Source: Viscum album
Lineage: Eukaryota; Streptophyta; Magnoliopsida; Santalales; Viscaceae
NCBI GenBank assembly: GCA_963277665.1
Contig: OY728159.1
Coordinates: 1,018,305,343 to 1,018,369,342, forward strand
Length of the DNA: 64,000 nt
Reading direction: 5' to 3'
The notes under the pieces are model-generated. The model was not told the DNA's origin. It saw nothing but the letters and a program-made list of their open reading frames with translations, and made no database searches. The translations under genes were made by a program, and so were the position numbers. Position 1 is the stretch's first letter, and each line of letters opens with the position of its first letter. This document shows, piece after piece, positions 26,330 through 38,175 of this stretch.

Positions 26330-29300
26330 ATCATTTCTATGACCCTGCTCGACCATACATAATTCATCTAGTGTCAAATTATCTCTATTCACATCCCTAG
26401 GACAGTTTCAACCATATAAAAAACCTCAGGATAATTCACCCAAGTATACCTGTAATGACGTGATGGTCTAATCCACCCTCGTTTGTAGTTCATGAATAAA
26501 GGGACAATACATCCAAAAATAAAAATCCAGTGAATGATTTTTCCTAGTATACAAGGTTCCTTGCTCAAAATCTTTGTAATCCCCACTAATATTATCATGG
26601 ACCTCCATAATAGAGGAGTTTAGAGACATCCCCATAAGGTTTTTCCACAAAAAAAAATATAAACACTTCCCTAAGGGAATTTTTCGATCTAAACATAGAA
26701 CAACCCACTAGGAGTTTCTTATTAATATCCTAACACCACTACTATGAGAAAATAATACATAGAACATATAAAACAACTAAAAATAATGTGTTGGTCACAT
26801 GCTAACCTACCTCTCCCACTATAGCATCCATGGCTCACAAGAATACTCAGGTTCTATGGTGAAACCAACAAACATCTTTAACTATCACAATATGCACTCT
26901 ATCTAGGTTGTCTAGTTATTGGGGAACCTACCATGGCCCCTTAATCCACTACCCAAATCAGGAACCCTACATGTTGTCCTTGATCTCATTTTGGTATTCT
27001 AGGTCATTATTGGTGGCCTACTAACTCAACCCATTCACCCGTCCCATAGTCTAATCATATAATCAAATAAATCTCAATAAAAAGGATTCCTCACCCCATA
27101 ACCATTACCACCAAGACTATTATCTCTCGGTTATAATAGGTCTCATGTTAAGGCCCATTAGGGCTGACCAATATCAACTCATCATCTACCTTAATAGAAA
27201 TATCCACCAGACCCATATGATGGTTCTTTATGGAATACATGGGTCATCCGTCTATGTCAAGACACAAATATAAACGGAGGTGGCCACAGATACCTACACT
27301 AGGGCCACTAAGTCATACTCAGTCTAGTCAATCCCTTGAGGGAGACCCAGGTTCATAGGGATGTATATTTACATCTAGCCTCATCCGTCGGTGGATAATA
27401 TGTCAACAAATATAGTAGGTTTCTAGTGTCCTAGGTTCTTATTGTGAATTTTATAAAGATCAATTTTAATTTTACATTATAATTTAAATTAATAAAAAAG
27501 ATAATTTCTAAAATTTGGATATTTCATTAATGAAGATACCAAACATTCCGAATTGTGTACATTAACTATTTATAAATAATATGGATGTTTTATGGGTTAC
27601 CAACCATTTACCAATTATTCATAAATTTAATTACTCATTATAATTTAGCACATGGTATGTCCTCCGAGGATCTCCTAGCTTGTCCAAGCCATTCAACCAT
27701 CACAAATCCATGTGGGTCCCAAAATCATAGAAAGAATAGACACACAATTAATTAAAATCAAATTATAATAAATATAAACTATTTACAATTTAATTTCCAA
27801 TAAAAATAATTAGGCATGCTCAAAAAATTACTCTTGATGTCCCCTTTCCATGTCAGAACTATAACCAACCGAACCTTGGATAAATACCATAATAATTCAC
27901 TATTTTTTAAAAACCATAATAATTTTTGAAACAAAATATTCCTCCAAAGAATCAAAGATTAAAAACATGCACATGTTGTTGCAAGACGTCCCATGTGTAA
28001 AAAATGTGGGACCCACATCACATTAGGATGAGTCAATGTAATAGTTTGTGAGACCAAACTTAAGTGAAATAAAAATTAGAAAGAAATAGTGAAGGAGATC
28101 CAACAGGGCTAGTGATGGGGGAATTTTACCTTAAATACTATTAATTCACCATCGAAAGCATCCCTTGGTCAAGGGAAAGTAGGAGGAGAAAGGGGGGTCT
28201 GTCCCATGGTATGTGAAAAAAACAGAGTGAAAGTATGAGGGGAAACCCCTTATTAAATTTCAACGGTAAAAAATTAATTCTCCTTATATTAGTTACACAG
28301 AATAGCCAGTAATGGTCTAGCAGTTATCCAGTTCCCACCTATAGAATAAAAGTGGTTATGTCAACCCAGTAGCAAGCTAGAGGTAGTAGACTATTGTCTA
28401 CCTGAAGGATTTCTACACTAGGCCAGGTCCAACACTATTCTAATCCTTCCCAACATTGAAATGATGACATTTCATGTACAAAAGAATGTATTTAATAGTT
28501 TCCAACATTCTTAATCTCTTTTATAAGTGTAATTCAGAAATATACATACTAGTGATCTAAAAACTCAAATCCCCTCTGGATATCACACACCCATGGACAC
28601 AAGATCTTACAACCTCCCATGTTTAATACTTGTAATCCTTGAGAAGTCTCGATGGTCATCCAACTATATCACCTAACCATCATTGGTAATAAACTGGAAA
28701 TAAAATGACCATATTCTATCCTTTTAGTCGAAGAATTCTTTAATAAAACCACTCCCACATAAGGAACCAGAACAAAGAAACATGTTCCATTACTCAAAAC
28801 TTTTACTGAAACACCATGGTGGTTCTCATGTTACCTATTCATCCAAATAAACCCTTGGATTATTCATCCAAATGATCATTAATATCATTATTCTTTCTAA
28901 CATATATATTTTCTCTTAAAATCCTATTTTATTCCATAATGCCTCCCAATAATTGAATTTCTTATAGAAACACCACTCTCATGTTATGATTATACACTTA
29001 TTGAAATTCCCAAATCACCAAATCGCATTAAGAATGAAAAAATATGTTAAAATATGGTACTATCCTTGTTTCCAAAATCCCAAATAATATGTGTGATTTA
29101 TTACGGTCCATACCCAATCTCCGATCATGCTAATGTTTTTAATAAAAACCTTTAAAATCATAAGAGAACACCTATCAAATTGAACACAACACAATACATG
29201 TGGTTTTAAATAAAAAAATCATGTTACGTGGGAAAACAAAAGTTTTTCCCCTCCCCCTTTGGCTAAAGTGTGTAAATGGAATCCAGCTTCCACCACTGAC

Positions 29301-29370
29301 ACATGAAAAAAAACATGATTCTAGTTTCTTTACTCCCAAAGGAATCTTGAGATCATCATAATAGACCAAC
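26330..29370 (+). repeat. Old dispersed repeat R2, copy C
   Basis: Same orientation as copy A. Landmarks: the 'ctaccataatagaggagttt'-like block near 26600, 'aacctacctctcccactata' at 26805 (57170-57185 in copy D reads 'aactacctctaccactataa'), 'ccttggtcaagggaaagtag' at 28165 (copy D: 'ccttagtcaaggtaaaatag' near 58590), and the hydrophobic-looking but unconserved frame at 29175-29369. No conserved coding sequence. Confidence 0.55.
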
Positions 29371-31614
29371 TGATGTTATAACCTAGTCTCTAATTTAATT
29401 AAACTGTTGATTGATAATTTAACCAAAATAAACTTCATGATCTCTCATGATGACCAATTCATCAAAAATATGAACTATTCTTGAATTACATCAATTTCAG
29501 TGATGATTATAAATCTAGTTCTCAGAACCCATATGTTTTCATATCAGAATATATACTCATAATTCACTTTGAAATACAGATAAATTTTGATCTATTTTCT
29601 CACAAGTTTTATAATTCTATAAATTCCGTCTAATGTTTGGTCTCACAAAATCATGACATAACCCACATGGGGTCATATCACCCATAACTGATAGGATACT
29701 CCCCACTGTAGTTATTTACTTATAATCACATCAATAGGTCAAAAACCCTTCACTCAAAACCCTATGTATGATCTGTTATTAAACAAAATAATCATAAATG
29801 GAGAAAATGGTTGAAACTTAAGTACCATTAATAAACATAATTTATAGCCCATTCATGACAAATAGAACATCACCCATGGAATCCAGTAAAACACAATTAT
29901 TAATAAGGTCACTACCCTCAAATATCCATTAGTGCACTCTCCCCTATACAAATTTACATATACCACCACAAAATCGGATCCTCGTTAGGATCATCCACCA
30001 TCAGAGATGTGTCACTCACCCTGATCCATTCTTAATAGGTTATATAGTTACTAAACCCAATAAATATTCAATAAAACCTCTCTACCCATGAAACAATATT
30101 TTTACTTAGTGATTATTTATTTTAAGAGTCGTTGCACTTAATGAGAACATGCTTCTTCAATCTCATCTAATTAGAATGGGTGTACATCCTTGTATTTTCC
30201 AATCACACAACCTGACCCATTATCCCACAAGTCACACATCATCAGAATAGGAAAAAACATTCTCCCACAGTATGTTTGTCTCATCAATATAGAAGCACCC
30301 TTGATGCTCATATTCAAAATCAAGTACATCGTTCCTTGGTCAATCACACAACTGCTCACTCAATGACATCTTTCCAAAATAACGAGATTATACCCATGTT
30401 ATCACAATACCCTAGGGTCTCACACACTCATCTTAGTCATCACATTCCAACATCGCCATCAACTCATTTATTAGAAACCTCTCTCCGGGCATTGACACAT
30501 CAAAATTCTTTGTAGATGATCCAGTCACATCCACATTCATGTACATATAAAAGAAACATTCCCCTAGGATGATCTATATCACAAAAATCATAGAGAAATA
30601 GTTTAGTTAAGTAAATTTTCATTCCAATCTAATAAACCTATTGAAGATTCACCACTATGGGTATATATCTAGGGAATCAAATTATTATGCTATACTACTA
30701 TGTATAGCACTCCTTCTGTGAATATGGGACTACATTAAAACCATCCTACTTGTCAAGAAGTGAACCACTGTAGATCTACTTGACCTACCATTAAAAAAAG
30801 ATATAGATATACGAAATTCATTACAGGTGTGTACAATTCCACAAGGAATGTAGATTTAAAAACGGTATATGATTTGTTGCTGACACTATAAATAGATGTA
30901 ACTCTTTCTTCATTTACTAAAATTAGACATACAACCCTATATATGTATTTTGAGTCCTATGTACCTTATCATGATGCATGAGATGACTCATTCCACTTTT
31001 TATAAGATCTAAAATCTAACCCAAATCACAAGTTCACCGAACTTCCATGCGAATCAATCAAAGTGTAAAATATATAACTAAAATAGTTCAAACCATGAAC
31101 ATCAAACACAAGATCTTGGTAATATAGAATTATAATCATAGTAGGTGTTTATGATACACAATCATGATATCCATCATCAGTTATATCACATTCATATATT
31201 TCATTTCTAATAAATACAAAATAGTAAAAGAGAAGAAAAAAACATTGATATGAATTTGTATCACATGAACCTAGATACCATTTAATAGATATTTGACTGG
31301 AAAACAGATTAAATTATGAATGCCTCCCTATATTACAGAAGCTTCCAAATAAAATTGGGGGTCTTATGTAATTTCACAGGTAGGCTATACCCCCATATCA
31401 TATTGTGAAATAATTTTAAAATAATTCAGATTCATACACATCATAGTATATATTAGTAATAAATAACTCAAAATTCTATAACAATATGGAAAGAAGCCAT
31501 TCCTGCATACATTATTGAACACAAAATAGGTCGATCCAATATTTAAAACAAATAAAAAAAGAAATATAAACAAGTCCTTACTATATCATAAAGCCTCCCA
31601 TTATCCCAAAATAT
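29371..31614. other. Unassigned AT-rich stretch
   Basis: I see no gene, RNA or convincing repeat. Two opposing open frames near 30171-30515 overlap antisense and have no domain. 'tagtaatatataaa'-like AT stretches are scattered through it. Confidence 0.3.
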
Positions 31615-31707
31615 AGTAAATGCATATGAGCTATCCTATACAACCATGTAAGTCAGGTCTAAAGTAAATGCATCTGAGTTATCCTATACAACCATGTAAG
31701 TCAGGTC
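31615..31707 (+). repeat. 48-bp direct duplication
   Basis: Two adjacent units (31615-31662 and 31663-31707) share 'agtaaatgcat' and 'tatcctatacaaccatgtaa' followed by 'gtcaggtc', with only a few differences. A local tandem duplication. Confidence 0.85.
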
Positions 31708-31869
31708 CTCTACCCAATATGTAATTGAATCCATGTGATATTCTACCCAGGTACCCATGTAGATTGGTAGACCAAGAATAGTGTGATCAAAATAATCTAT
31801 ATAGAACCACCAATGATGTCTCAAACAAAATGAAAATGTTGTTATATGAGCACGTGAAATGCTCTAAAT

Positions 31870-32226
31870 AAATAAATAAATTCTGAAAATATAAAAATGA
31901 CCACTATCGATCCTCAAGTACATAGCCCTAATCGATATTACCTATTTCATCCAATGGCAGATTGTATCTAAGAACATCACAAGGATTTTTACAACGATAA
32001 TAATGAACTAGGTGTCTTTCACTCAGATATATAGGTAATGAACTAGAGGCGTGATCCATCCTGGTATATATATAATGAAATAAAGAGTGATGTATCCCAA
32101 AATAACATCATCGGGTATGCCTTTTCCTATTATACATGGTCCTCCATACTAAATACATGGAATCCTCTCCATTATTATCACAGTACTACCTATAAGGAGG
32201 TTTTCTTTAGTATCATAGACTACATT
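31870..32226 (+). repeat. Old dispersed repeat R2, copy D, left part
   Basis: This stretch aligns with copy C at 26450-26650 ('gatccatcctggtatata' with 'aatccaccctcgtttgta'; 'gccttttcctattatacatg' with 'atttttcctagtatacaagg'). The match breaks at 32226 and continues on the far side of the retrotransposon array at 56923. The array therefore inserted into this copy. Confidence 0.5.
32222..32226. repeat. Target site duplication ACATT, left
   Basis: The five bases immediately before the first LTR are ACATT, and the five after the last LTR (56923-56927) are also ACATT. A 5-bp duplication is the standard LTR-retrotransposon integration scar. Confidence 0.9.
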
Positions 32227-33752
32227 TGTAACACCCAAGGATTTCATAGTGTGTTATTTCTTAAAAATAATTCAATAACTTGCACTACACGCAACACCGA
32301 GTTCAATCACACCATGACGTACAAAAAAAAGCCATTAAAAGAGGTCATGAATAGTATTAACAACATTTTGAACTTTATATAATCCTTATAATTTTAGAAT
32401 CCCTATTATGAGTTTCTTAGTCATAATGCAAGAACAGATTCATTTTCAGTATTGCACTTTTATCAACTTTAATATTGAAACCTTTTTAAATAAAATATTT
32501 TAAACTATCTGAATAAATTGGGACATCAAAAAAAAAATTTAAATGAAACATCCCAAGCTTCCACGGTACGCTTTCCTTTGAATAAAATAGTAGCGTGTGT
32601 TGTACGCAACCTTGAGTTTTAACACACGCCACAACCAATCAAACTAGCCGTTATGAATAGTAATACCTAAATTTTGAAATTATATATATTTTATATTTTA
32701 AAATGGACTTCATTTTTGGATTCGTAAAATCGAATTTAGCCTAAGGTGAAATTTTGGTACTTTTCGGATAACTTTTATATTTTGATGAATAGTGAAAATT
32801 ACTAAATTTTAATTAAAAACAACTTTTTTAATCAAAATAATTAGTAGTGATAAATTTTGAATTTGAGTGGTTTTAAAGTATATTTAGAATATATTTTTAC
32901 CATTTAATATAATGTTGGTCATTGGACATAATTTTACAATTAAACCGAACATAAACAAGTGTCAATCTTTTGATAGTTATTACCTCTTAAAAACACGCTT
33001 TTTGTTTTGACAGCGGGAATTAATTTTAAATTAATTTCTGCCACTTCTGTGTTTTGAATTTAGAAAAATGGATTCCATATTTGGAATCATGATGTTCAAA
33101 TTGTGTAAATAGGTAACTTTTATTTTTAGACATTTTGAATAATTACTGTGGTAAATATTTTATTTACCATGGTTAAGGGTAAATCCGGTAAATAAGGGTT
33201 AAAAAAATAATATTATAATAATACAAAATTACCCTAAAATGTGTCCTAACCTTATTGGTGGACACATACCCGACCATGAGCATCCTTGTGTCAATTTGGT
33301 GACCCCTTGGAGCCACTTGTATGTGGTAGGGACACTTTATATTAATAAAGTTAAAATAAAAATAAAAATGGCATAAGCTTACATCTTTTAGAAGAACAAT
33401 TTTTACATAGGGTTATACATGTTATATTTTCGATTATAAATATTCATTAGAAATATAAAAAGATTTCCTATATAATGATATTTTATTTATAATTTTTAGA
33501 CATCAAATAATTTAAATTATTAATGACACAATAATGATGCAATGTTTACCTCATTAATAAATCATTTAAATAAATAAGATTATAATGATTAAAATATTAT
33601 CTAAAACCTGTCCAATTCTTATTGGTTGATGTTATTTAGAATATTAGTCATCTTATCTTCGACCTCAATGATTTTTGGACCATTATAAACCGAATATAAT
33701 TATATTATAAAGTAATACTTTCACTCTTTCCTAAAGATCCCCTCTTCTCCCT

Positions 33753-33759
33753 TATAAAA
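33753..33759 (+). promoter_or_regulatory. TATA box of LTR 1
   Basis: TATAAAA in the context cccttataaaaggag, followed by a C/T-rich stretch, is a typical plant Pol II core promoter. Transcription would start about 30 bp downstream (~33785). Equivalents lie at 40571 (TATAAAATG), 47389 and 54207. Confidence 0.7.
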
Positions 33760-34806
33760 GGAGACCACTTCTACTCATTCCTCACACCTCTCAAGCCACT
33801 TGGCTCGCCCAAACTCTGCCCAACTAAGCTCCCCACATCCCTCTCCTCCTCCTTGAAGCTTCCCCTTAGGCAGAAATCATTTCAAGAAGTCCTTTGGTTC
33901 CAACCAAAGTGAGTTACCTAAATTAAAGGTAACGATTTCTCTTAAATTATATTCCTTTATTTTGCTTCTCCAACCCCCAAACTCTTTTTATTTCCTTTCT
34001 TTTGTAACAACACCAGTATCCTCAATATACTAGGATGTTGTTATAAGAAGGATTCAAACTACACATACACACAACTCCATCTAATGGATGATGAACATAA
34101 TGTTTCTGTGGATGGAAAACTAACGCCTCACGAAACGATGATTGTTCAAATACATCTTACCGCCTCTCATGGTGGCCATTGTGATGGCACTGTAATTAAA
34201 TATGATATTAATGATATATATTTTATATATAAGCTTCTGTAATTCCATTTTATTTCATACCATTATTCGTTTCATGTTGTATATACATACGATAATTTCA
34301 TTTGAGGAAGTGCGGACTACCGCCCCCTTAAAATGATATGACTCGTTCATACCACACATGGAACGTATAAAGGATGGTGTTAATGAACTTAAGTAACATA
34401 TATAAAATATTATATTATACTGGAATAGTAATATACCTATGTATCATTTGGATTCAATTCTTTTAAAATAAAAATTAAATGGAAGTAGCATTCGTGCGTA
34501 CGTACGGATTACCGTCTCCACGAACGCGGTGAGATCCATCCTCCATCGTATCCATTCAAGTCTTATTCTCATTTTAGGGTTAAAAATAATGTTAATATCA
34601 TTCTGATTATGAATAAGATTTAATCTATCCATTACAAACATGTCTTACGTAACCAAACATTTAAGAAGAACGAATCGATTATCACCTGAAACGACGATAA
34701 TACTAAGATATTATTAATAAAGCAATGTTAAAAGATCATATATGATATCATATTAATGTATATGATTCTTGTATAATTTAATTAAAATTATTTCACCATT
34801 ATACAG

Positions 34807-34841
34807 GAGGTTAACCGACCCCAACAAAGGAAAAGTACAAG
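34807..34841 (+). other. Candidate 35-nt leader exon in LTR 1 U5
   Basis: A pyrimidine-rich stretch ending in atacag (acceptor) precedes 34807, and acaag|gtaagg (donor) follows 34841. A second acceptor-donor pair frames an 11-nt segment at 36223-36233 (tttttcccag before, gtaagtt after). The same arrangement recurs in the other LTRs, although LTR 4 has tatag at the first acceptor. Splicing is inference from motif quality only. Confidence 0.3.
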
Positions 34842-35683
34842 GTAAGGGGTTTTCATCTCACTCCTTATTTCCGTGAGATTCATGTCATATTGCCACCATC
34901 ACCTTTTGCGTGGTATATGTACTACCCATAATTATATTCTTTGTGTAATACACTCTAATTTATTTGTATTTGCATATTCATTGTATGATACCTCTTTCAT
35001 GGGTTGTATGTTTCATAAGTTACCAAACTGGTAAGGGTTATTTCACAATCTCTTCATTATCTGAGGTTGTTTATACATAATAATCTACTGGGATCTCGTT
35101 ATCATCCACATCCATGTTTCTTTAAAATGTATTTCAAAACATTTTTAATATTTAAAAGAATATGGGTTAATGTCATTTATACCCTTGTTTTACTTTTTAT
35201 AAGAGGTTTATAAGGGAATCTTTCCGTCGTTTTCCAAACAAGGTGCTTTTTAACCTTTTCGACAGAATTAAGATAAGAATGTTTTTTTAACTTATACGGC
35301 GGGTGTGGTTATTTTCCGCTGTTAGAAAATCGTCAAAGCTTCCCTTAAAAGCTTATAAGATTATTTTCAAAGAAAATGTTTGATTTTATATGGATCTTAA
35401 ATGATTTCAAAATAAAAGGAGATATTTCTTTAAAAAGAATTTTGATTTCATCTATGTCAACATCCTTTGATGGGTTTTAAGATTATTTGAAGTTGATTTA
35501 TTATGATACAAAACGTCTATATTGTTTTGAAGGTTTTGTGATATGTTTGACTGTGGATGTGCTATTTTTATACCATTCATAGTTTATGGTGAAAGTATTG
35601 ACATTTCGTATGCTAGTTCCAATAAGAATGTTTATGTTATATTTCAATCTTTACTTCATATGAATGTGTTGGACAAGTATGTT

Positions 35684-35923
35684 CCAGGTTGGGGACTGGT
35701 TAAAGTAAGCCCTCCTGGTTGGGGACTGGTAAAAGTAAGCCCTCCAGGTTGGGGACTGGTAAATGTAAGCCCTCCAGGTTAGGGACTGGTAAAAGTAAGC
35801 CCTCCGGGTTGGTGTCCGGTTATTAGAGGCACTTCGGGTTGGTGTCCGGTTATTAGAGGCACTCCGGGTTGGTTTCCGGTTATTAGAGGCACTCCGGGTT
35901 GGGTTCCGGTTACAGTTAGCCCC
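35684..35923 (+). repeat. Minisatellite in LTR 1, 8 x 30 bp
   Basis: Four units of type a (CCAGGTTGGGGACTGGTAAA + AGTAAGCCCT) are followed by three of type b (CCGGGTTGGTGTCCGGTTAT + TAGAGGCACT) and a final hybrid unit ending TTAGCCCC. The 30-bp period is a multiple of three, so open frames persist on both strands across it. The glycine-proline-rich peptides they would encode are artefacts of the repeat, not evidence of a gene. Confidence 0.95.
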
Positions 35924-36470
35924 AAGGTCTTGGGACGAGGCCTTGAAAAGTAATTAAAGTTTAACATTATGCATTCTAACATTATGAAAGTGGTTATTGA
36001 TTTTTCATGTGATTATTCGATTAGTAGAATATCCATGTGAACAAGTAAATGGAATTATTTCATTTTACTTTTGCCATACTATGTTGAAGTTCAAGTTTAA
36101 AAGGCTTTTGTTTTAGTAATTCATTGCCTTAAATGTTTATACTTATTTTTGAATGTTCCGCTATATTGTTATCCTTACTGGTCATTTGAGCTCACCCCTT
36201 TTCTATGTTTTATTTTTCCCAGGATGTGAAGATGTAAGTTATGAATGACCTGTAGGGATATTATGAGGGGATTATAGTGTGGACTGTGGAAACATTATGT
36301 TGTTGTAGTAGTTTTTCATTTTATGATGTAATGTAAAACTTATGAATATATCTAGTGTTTCTAAGGCTACTAAACCAATCGGTCTTTCGAGATTTGATCT
36401 TTTTTGTGATCATGCCAATGTTATGTAATAATGCACCGAATCTGGGTAACTGGGGTCGGGGCGTTACAGT

Positions 36471-36481
36471 TGGTATCAGAG
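36471..36481 (+). other. Primer binding site, tRNA-iMet, copy 1
   Basis: TGGTATCAGAG is complementary to the 3' end of plant initiator tRNA-Met. It lies two bases after the LTR end. The 12th base is G where the perfect complement has C. Confidence 0.92.
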
Positions 36482-36968
36482 GAAGTTTAGTACAAACCTT
36501 GGAAACTAGATTTAGATAAACTCTGATTAGAGCACGTAGACCTAAGATGAACTTTCATGATTAGTATAGAAGAACTTCCTAGAATTTTGGTATCGTAGAG
36601 ATTTTGTGAGTTTTCCGAGCAATACATCCCTGTCTGGATACGAGCAGGTAGAGGCGGCTCTGGCACAGATGTACCTAGGGGTAAAACCCGAAAACACCGC
36701 TTTGAGCTAGACTCGAACGGGAACTGGTGCACGACAACGGGCCTTGCTTCACTCTTGGTTACGACACTCCCGGGGGATATGCTTAGGATAACTCTCATTT
36801 TCTTACAAATCATTATGAAGGGTTTATGAGTATATACTTCCTCAAAGAAAACATTTTTATGATTATCGATTATATCCATAAATAGTTCAATTTATGTTAA
36901 GTGTTTTATAAGTATAGGATTATGTATTTTGATTCATAAACTGATCTAGTTTATGCCATTGTTTAGAA

Positions 36969-37487
36969 ATGGCGCCCAGTAGAAGGAATGAGAACTCCAG
37001 AAATGCACATGATCCAAAGAGAAGGAAGGATCATATCTTTCATGGTCTTAAGCTAGAATTGATAAGAGAAATAGTCTCCCATTTATTATTATCATATGAA
37101 GAAATAATATCATGTGTTGATAAGATAAGTAAAGAGTTTACTGAGTCCTATGGCTTTGAAGGGAAGCAAGAGAAGAAAATGATGGAAGAGAGAAAAATGG
37201 ATAAAGGGAAGAGGGAAAAGAAGAATTTTCCCATATGTGGTAACTGTGGGAAGAAACACCCTGGAACTTTCCTGAAAGGAATGGGAGTTTGTTATAAGTG
37301 TGGAGGAAAAGGGCACAAAGTACGTGACTGCAAGGGTGAGAAAATGGTTTCAAATGTACAATGCTTCATTTGCAAGGAGTTTGGACACTACGCGAACCTA
37401 TGCCCCAGTCATCAGACTATGCAGCAAATGATTCTATTGGATAATAATCAAGTTATGATACTACCACAGATGAAGAGGAATGATTAG
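36969..37487 (+). CDS. gag: Truncated Gag with zinc knuckles, copy 1 (172 aa)
   Basis: The product would be a small nucleic-acid-binding Gag fragment acting in retrotransposon particles. Residues 1-22 are a basic N-terminus (starts MAPSRRNENSRN). Residues ~24-58 (FHGLKLELIREIVSH...) resemble the last part of a Ty3/gypsy capsid region. Residues 64-86 are lysine/glutamate-rich. Three knuckles follow: C90-x2-C93-x3-H97, whose final Cys is Phe at 101; C108-x2-C111-x4-H116-x4-C121, intact; and C132-x2-C135-x4-H140-x4-C145, intact. A full Gag of this group is much longer, and most of the capsid domain is missing, presumably by an internal deletion between residues ~22 and 24. No pol frame follows. 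The start is the ATG shared with copy 3. Function is doubtful given the knuckle lesion. Confidence 0.8.
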   Translation: MAPSRRNENSRNAHDPKRRKDHIFHGLKLELIREIVSHLLLSYEEIISCVDKISKEFTESYGFEGKQEKKMMEERKMDKGKREKKNFPICGNCGKKHPGTFLKGMGVCYKCGGKGHKVRDCKGEKMVSNVQCFICKEFGHYANLCPSHQTMQQMILLDNNQVMILPQMKRND

Positions 37488-38053
37488 AGTTCTTATGTTG
37501 ATTATGTCAATTGAGTGTTGTATCAACAATGTACTTGTTATAATAATTATGGAGTATATAAGGATTGTACTGCAGTACTATTTCATTAAGGACTTGAGAT
37601 TGTGTGGAACAAAGAAAAGTGACTCAATAGCAGGATAAATTTTTGGAAAATATATGGTTGAGAGAAAGATAAACCATAATATGGTTCTGATACCGAGTTA
37701 GTGATTTTAGAATAATACATGATTGATTTGGATAAATTATGTTGGATATTCTTGACTACCTTGAAACTGATTAATGATTTGTATATTCCATCATTTTTTT
37801 GGGGTTTAAAACATTTTTGGATTGATGAAGTATATCCAGCATTCTATATGGAATAGGGGAGCATTAATGTAATCAATAAGGAATATGGTAATTCAAGATG
37901 TTTCAGTTTATTAAAAGAATACAAGATGAAGGTATTCATATGCTATTACGGGGTAAAAAGGATCTATATTATGTTTACCTTCCTTATAAATGTTGGACTG
38001 TGAGTTTGGACAGAAGTATTTTGGATAGTTCTAGTTTGGATTATTTTGGATTA

Positions 38054-38175
38054 CTATAAAAGGACAACCCATAGGTCGGGCGGCAACCCGTCGCGTCCAG
38101 CAAGGCTGCGAGACTTGAACCCGCAACCGAAGGGCGATAAGGGTGTATCACCTACCACTGGCCCACGAGATGTCC
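38054..38175 (-). mobile_element. tRNA-derived SINE, copy 1
   Basis: A 122-bp GC-rich insert flanked by TGGATTA (38047-38053 and 38176-38182). On the minus strand it starts GGACATCTCG and has an A-box-like TGGGCCAGTGGTAGG (around 38151-38165) and a B-box GGGTTCAAGTCTC (38110-38122), about 30 bp apart. It ends ...GGGTTGTCCTTTTATAG. Internal Pol III boxes, a short T-run tail and a 7-bp target duplication define a short SINE. I cannot name the family. Confidence 0.8.

Larger units (their letters stand above)
32227..36468 (+). repeat. LTR 1 (4242 bp)
   Basis: From TGTAACACCC to GGGGCGTTACA. The TATA box at 33753 splits it into U3 (~1.5 kb) and a long R/U5 (~2.7 kb). It carries the most private changes of the four, for example 'ttcgtaaaatcg' where the others read 'ttcggaatatcg', 'aaaatgtgtcc' for 'aaaacgtgtcc', and a broken inverted repeat at 34488. 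It shares 'aatgttggtc' only with LTR 4. Confidence 0.93.

Noticed and set aside
30171..30515. Overlapping antisense open frames
   Set aside because: Mutually antisense, low-complexity composition, no domain.
34444..34641. 65-codon minus-strand open frame present in all four LTRs (also 41262, 48080, 54898)
   Set aside because: Conserved only because the LTRs are recent copies; no domain, and antisense to the element.
35543..35982. Opposing open frames with Gly-Trp-Gly and Gln-Pro repeats, found in each LTR
   Set aside because: Generated by the 30-bp minisatellite, whose period is a multiple of three; not a repeat protein gene.
36487..36879. 130-codon minus-strand frame in the leader of internal region 1
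   Set aside because: Not open at this length in the other two internal regions.
37110..37353. Minus-strand frames opposite gag (repeated at 43928 and 50746)
   Set aside because: Shadows of the gag coding strand; no independent support.
38054..38175. Functional tRNA gene on the minus strand
   Set aside because: A- and B-boxes are present, but the segment does not fold into a full cloverleaf by eye and is bounded by a 7-bp target duplication; a SINE explains it better.
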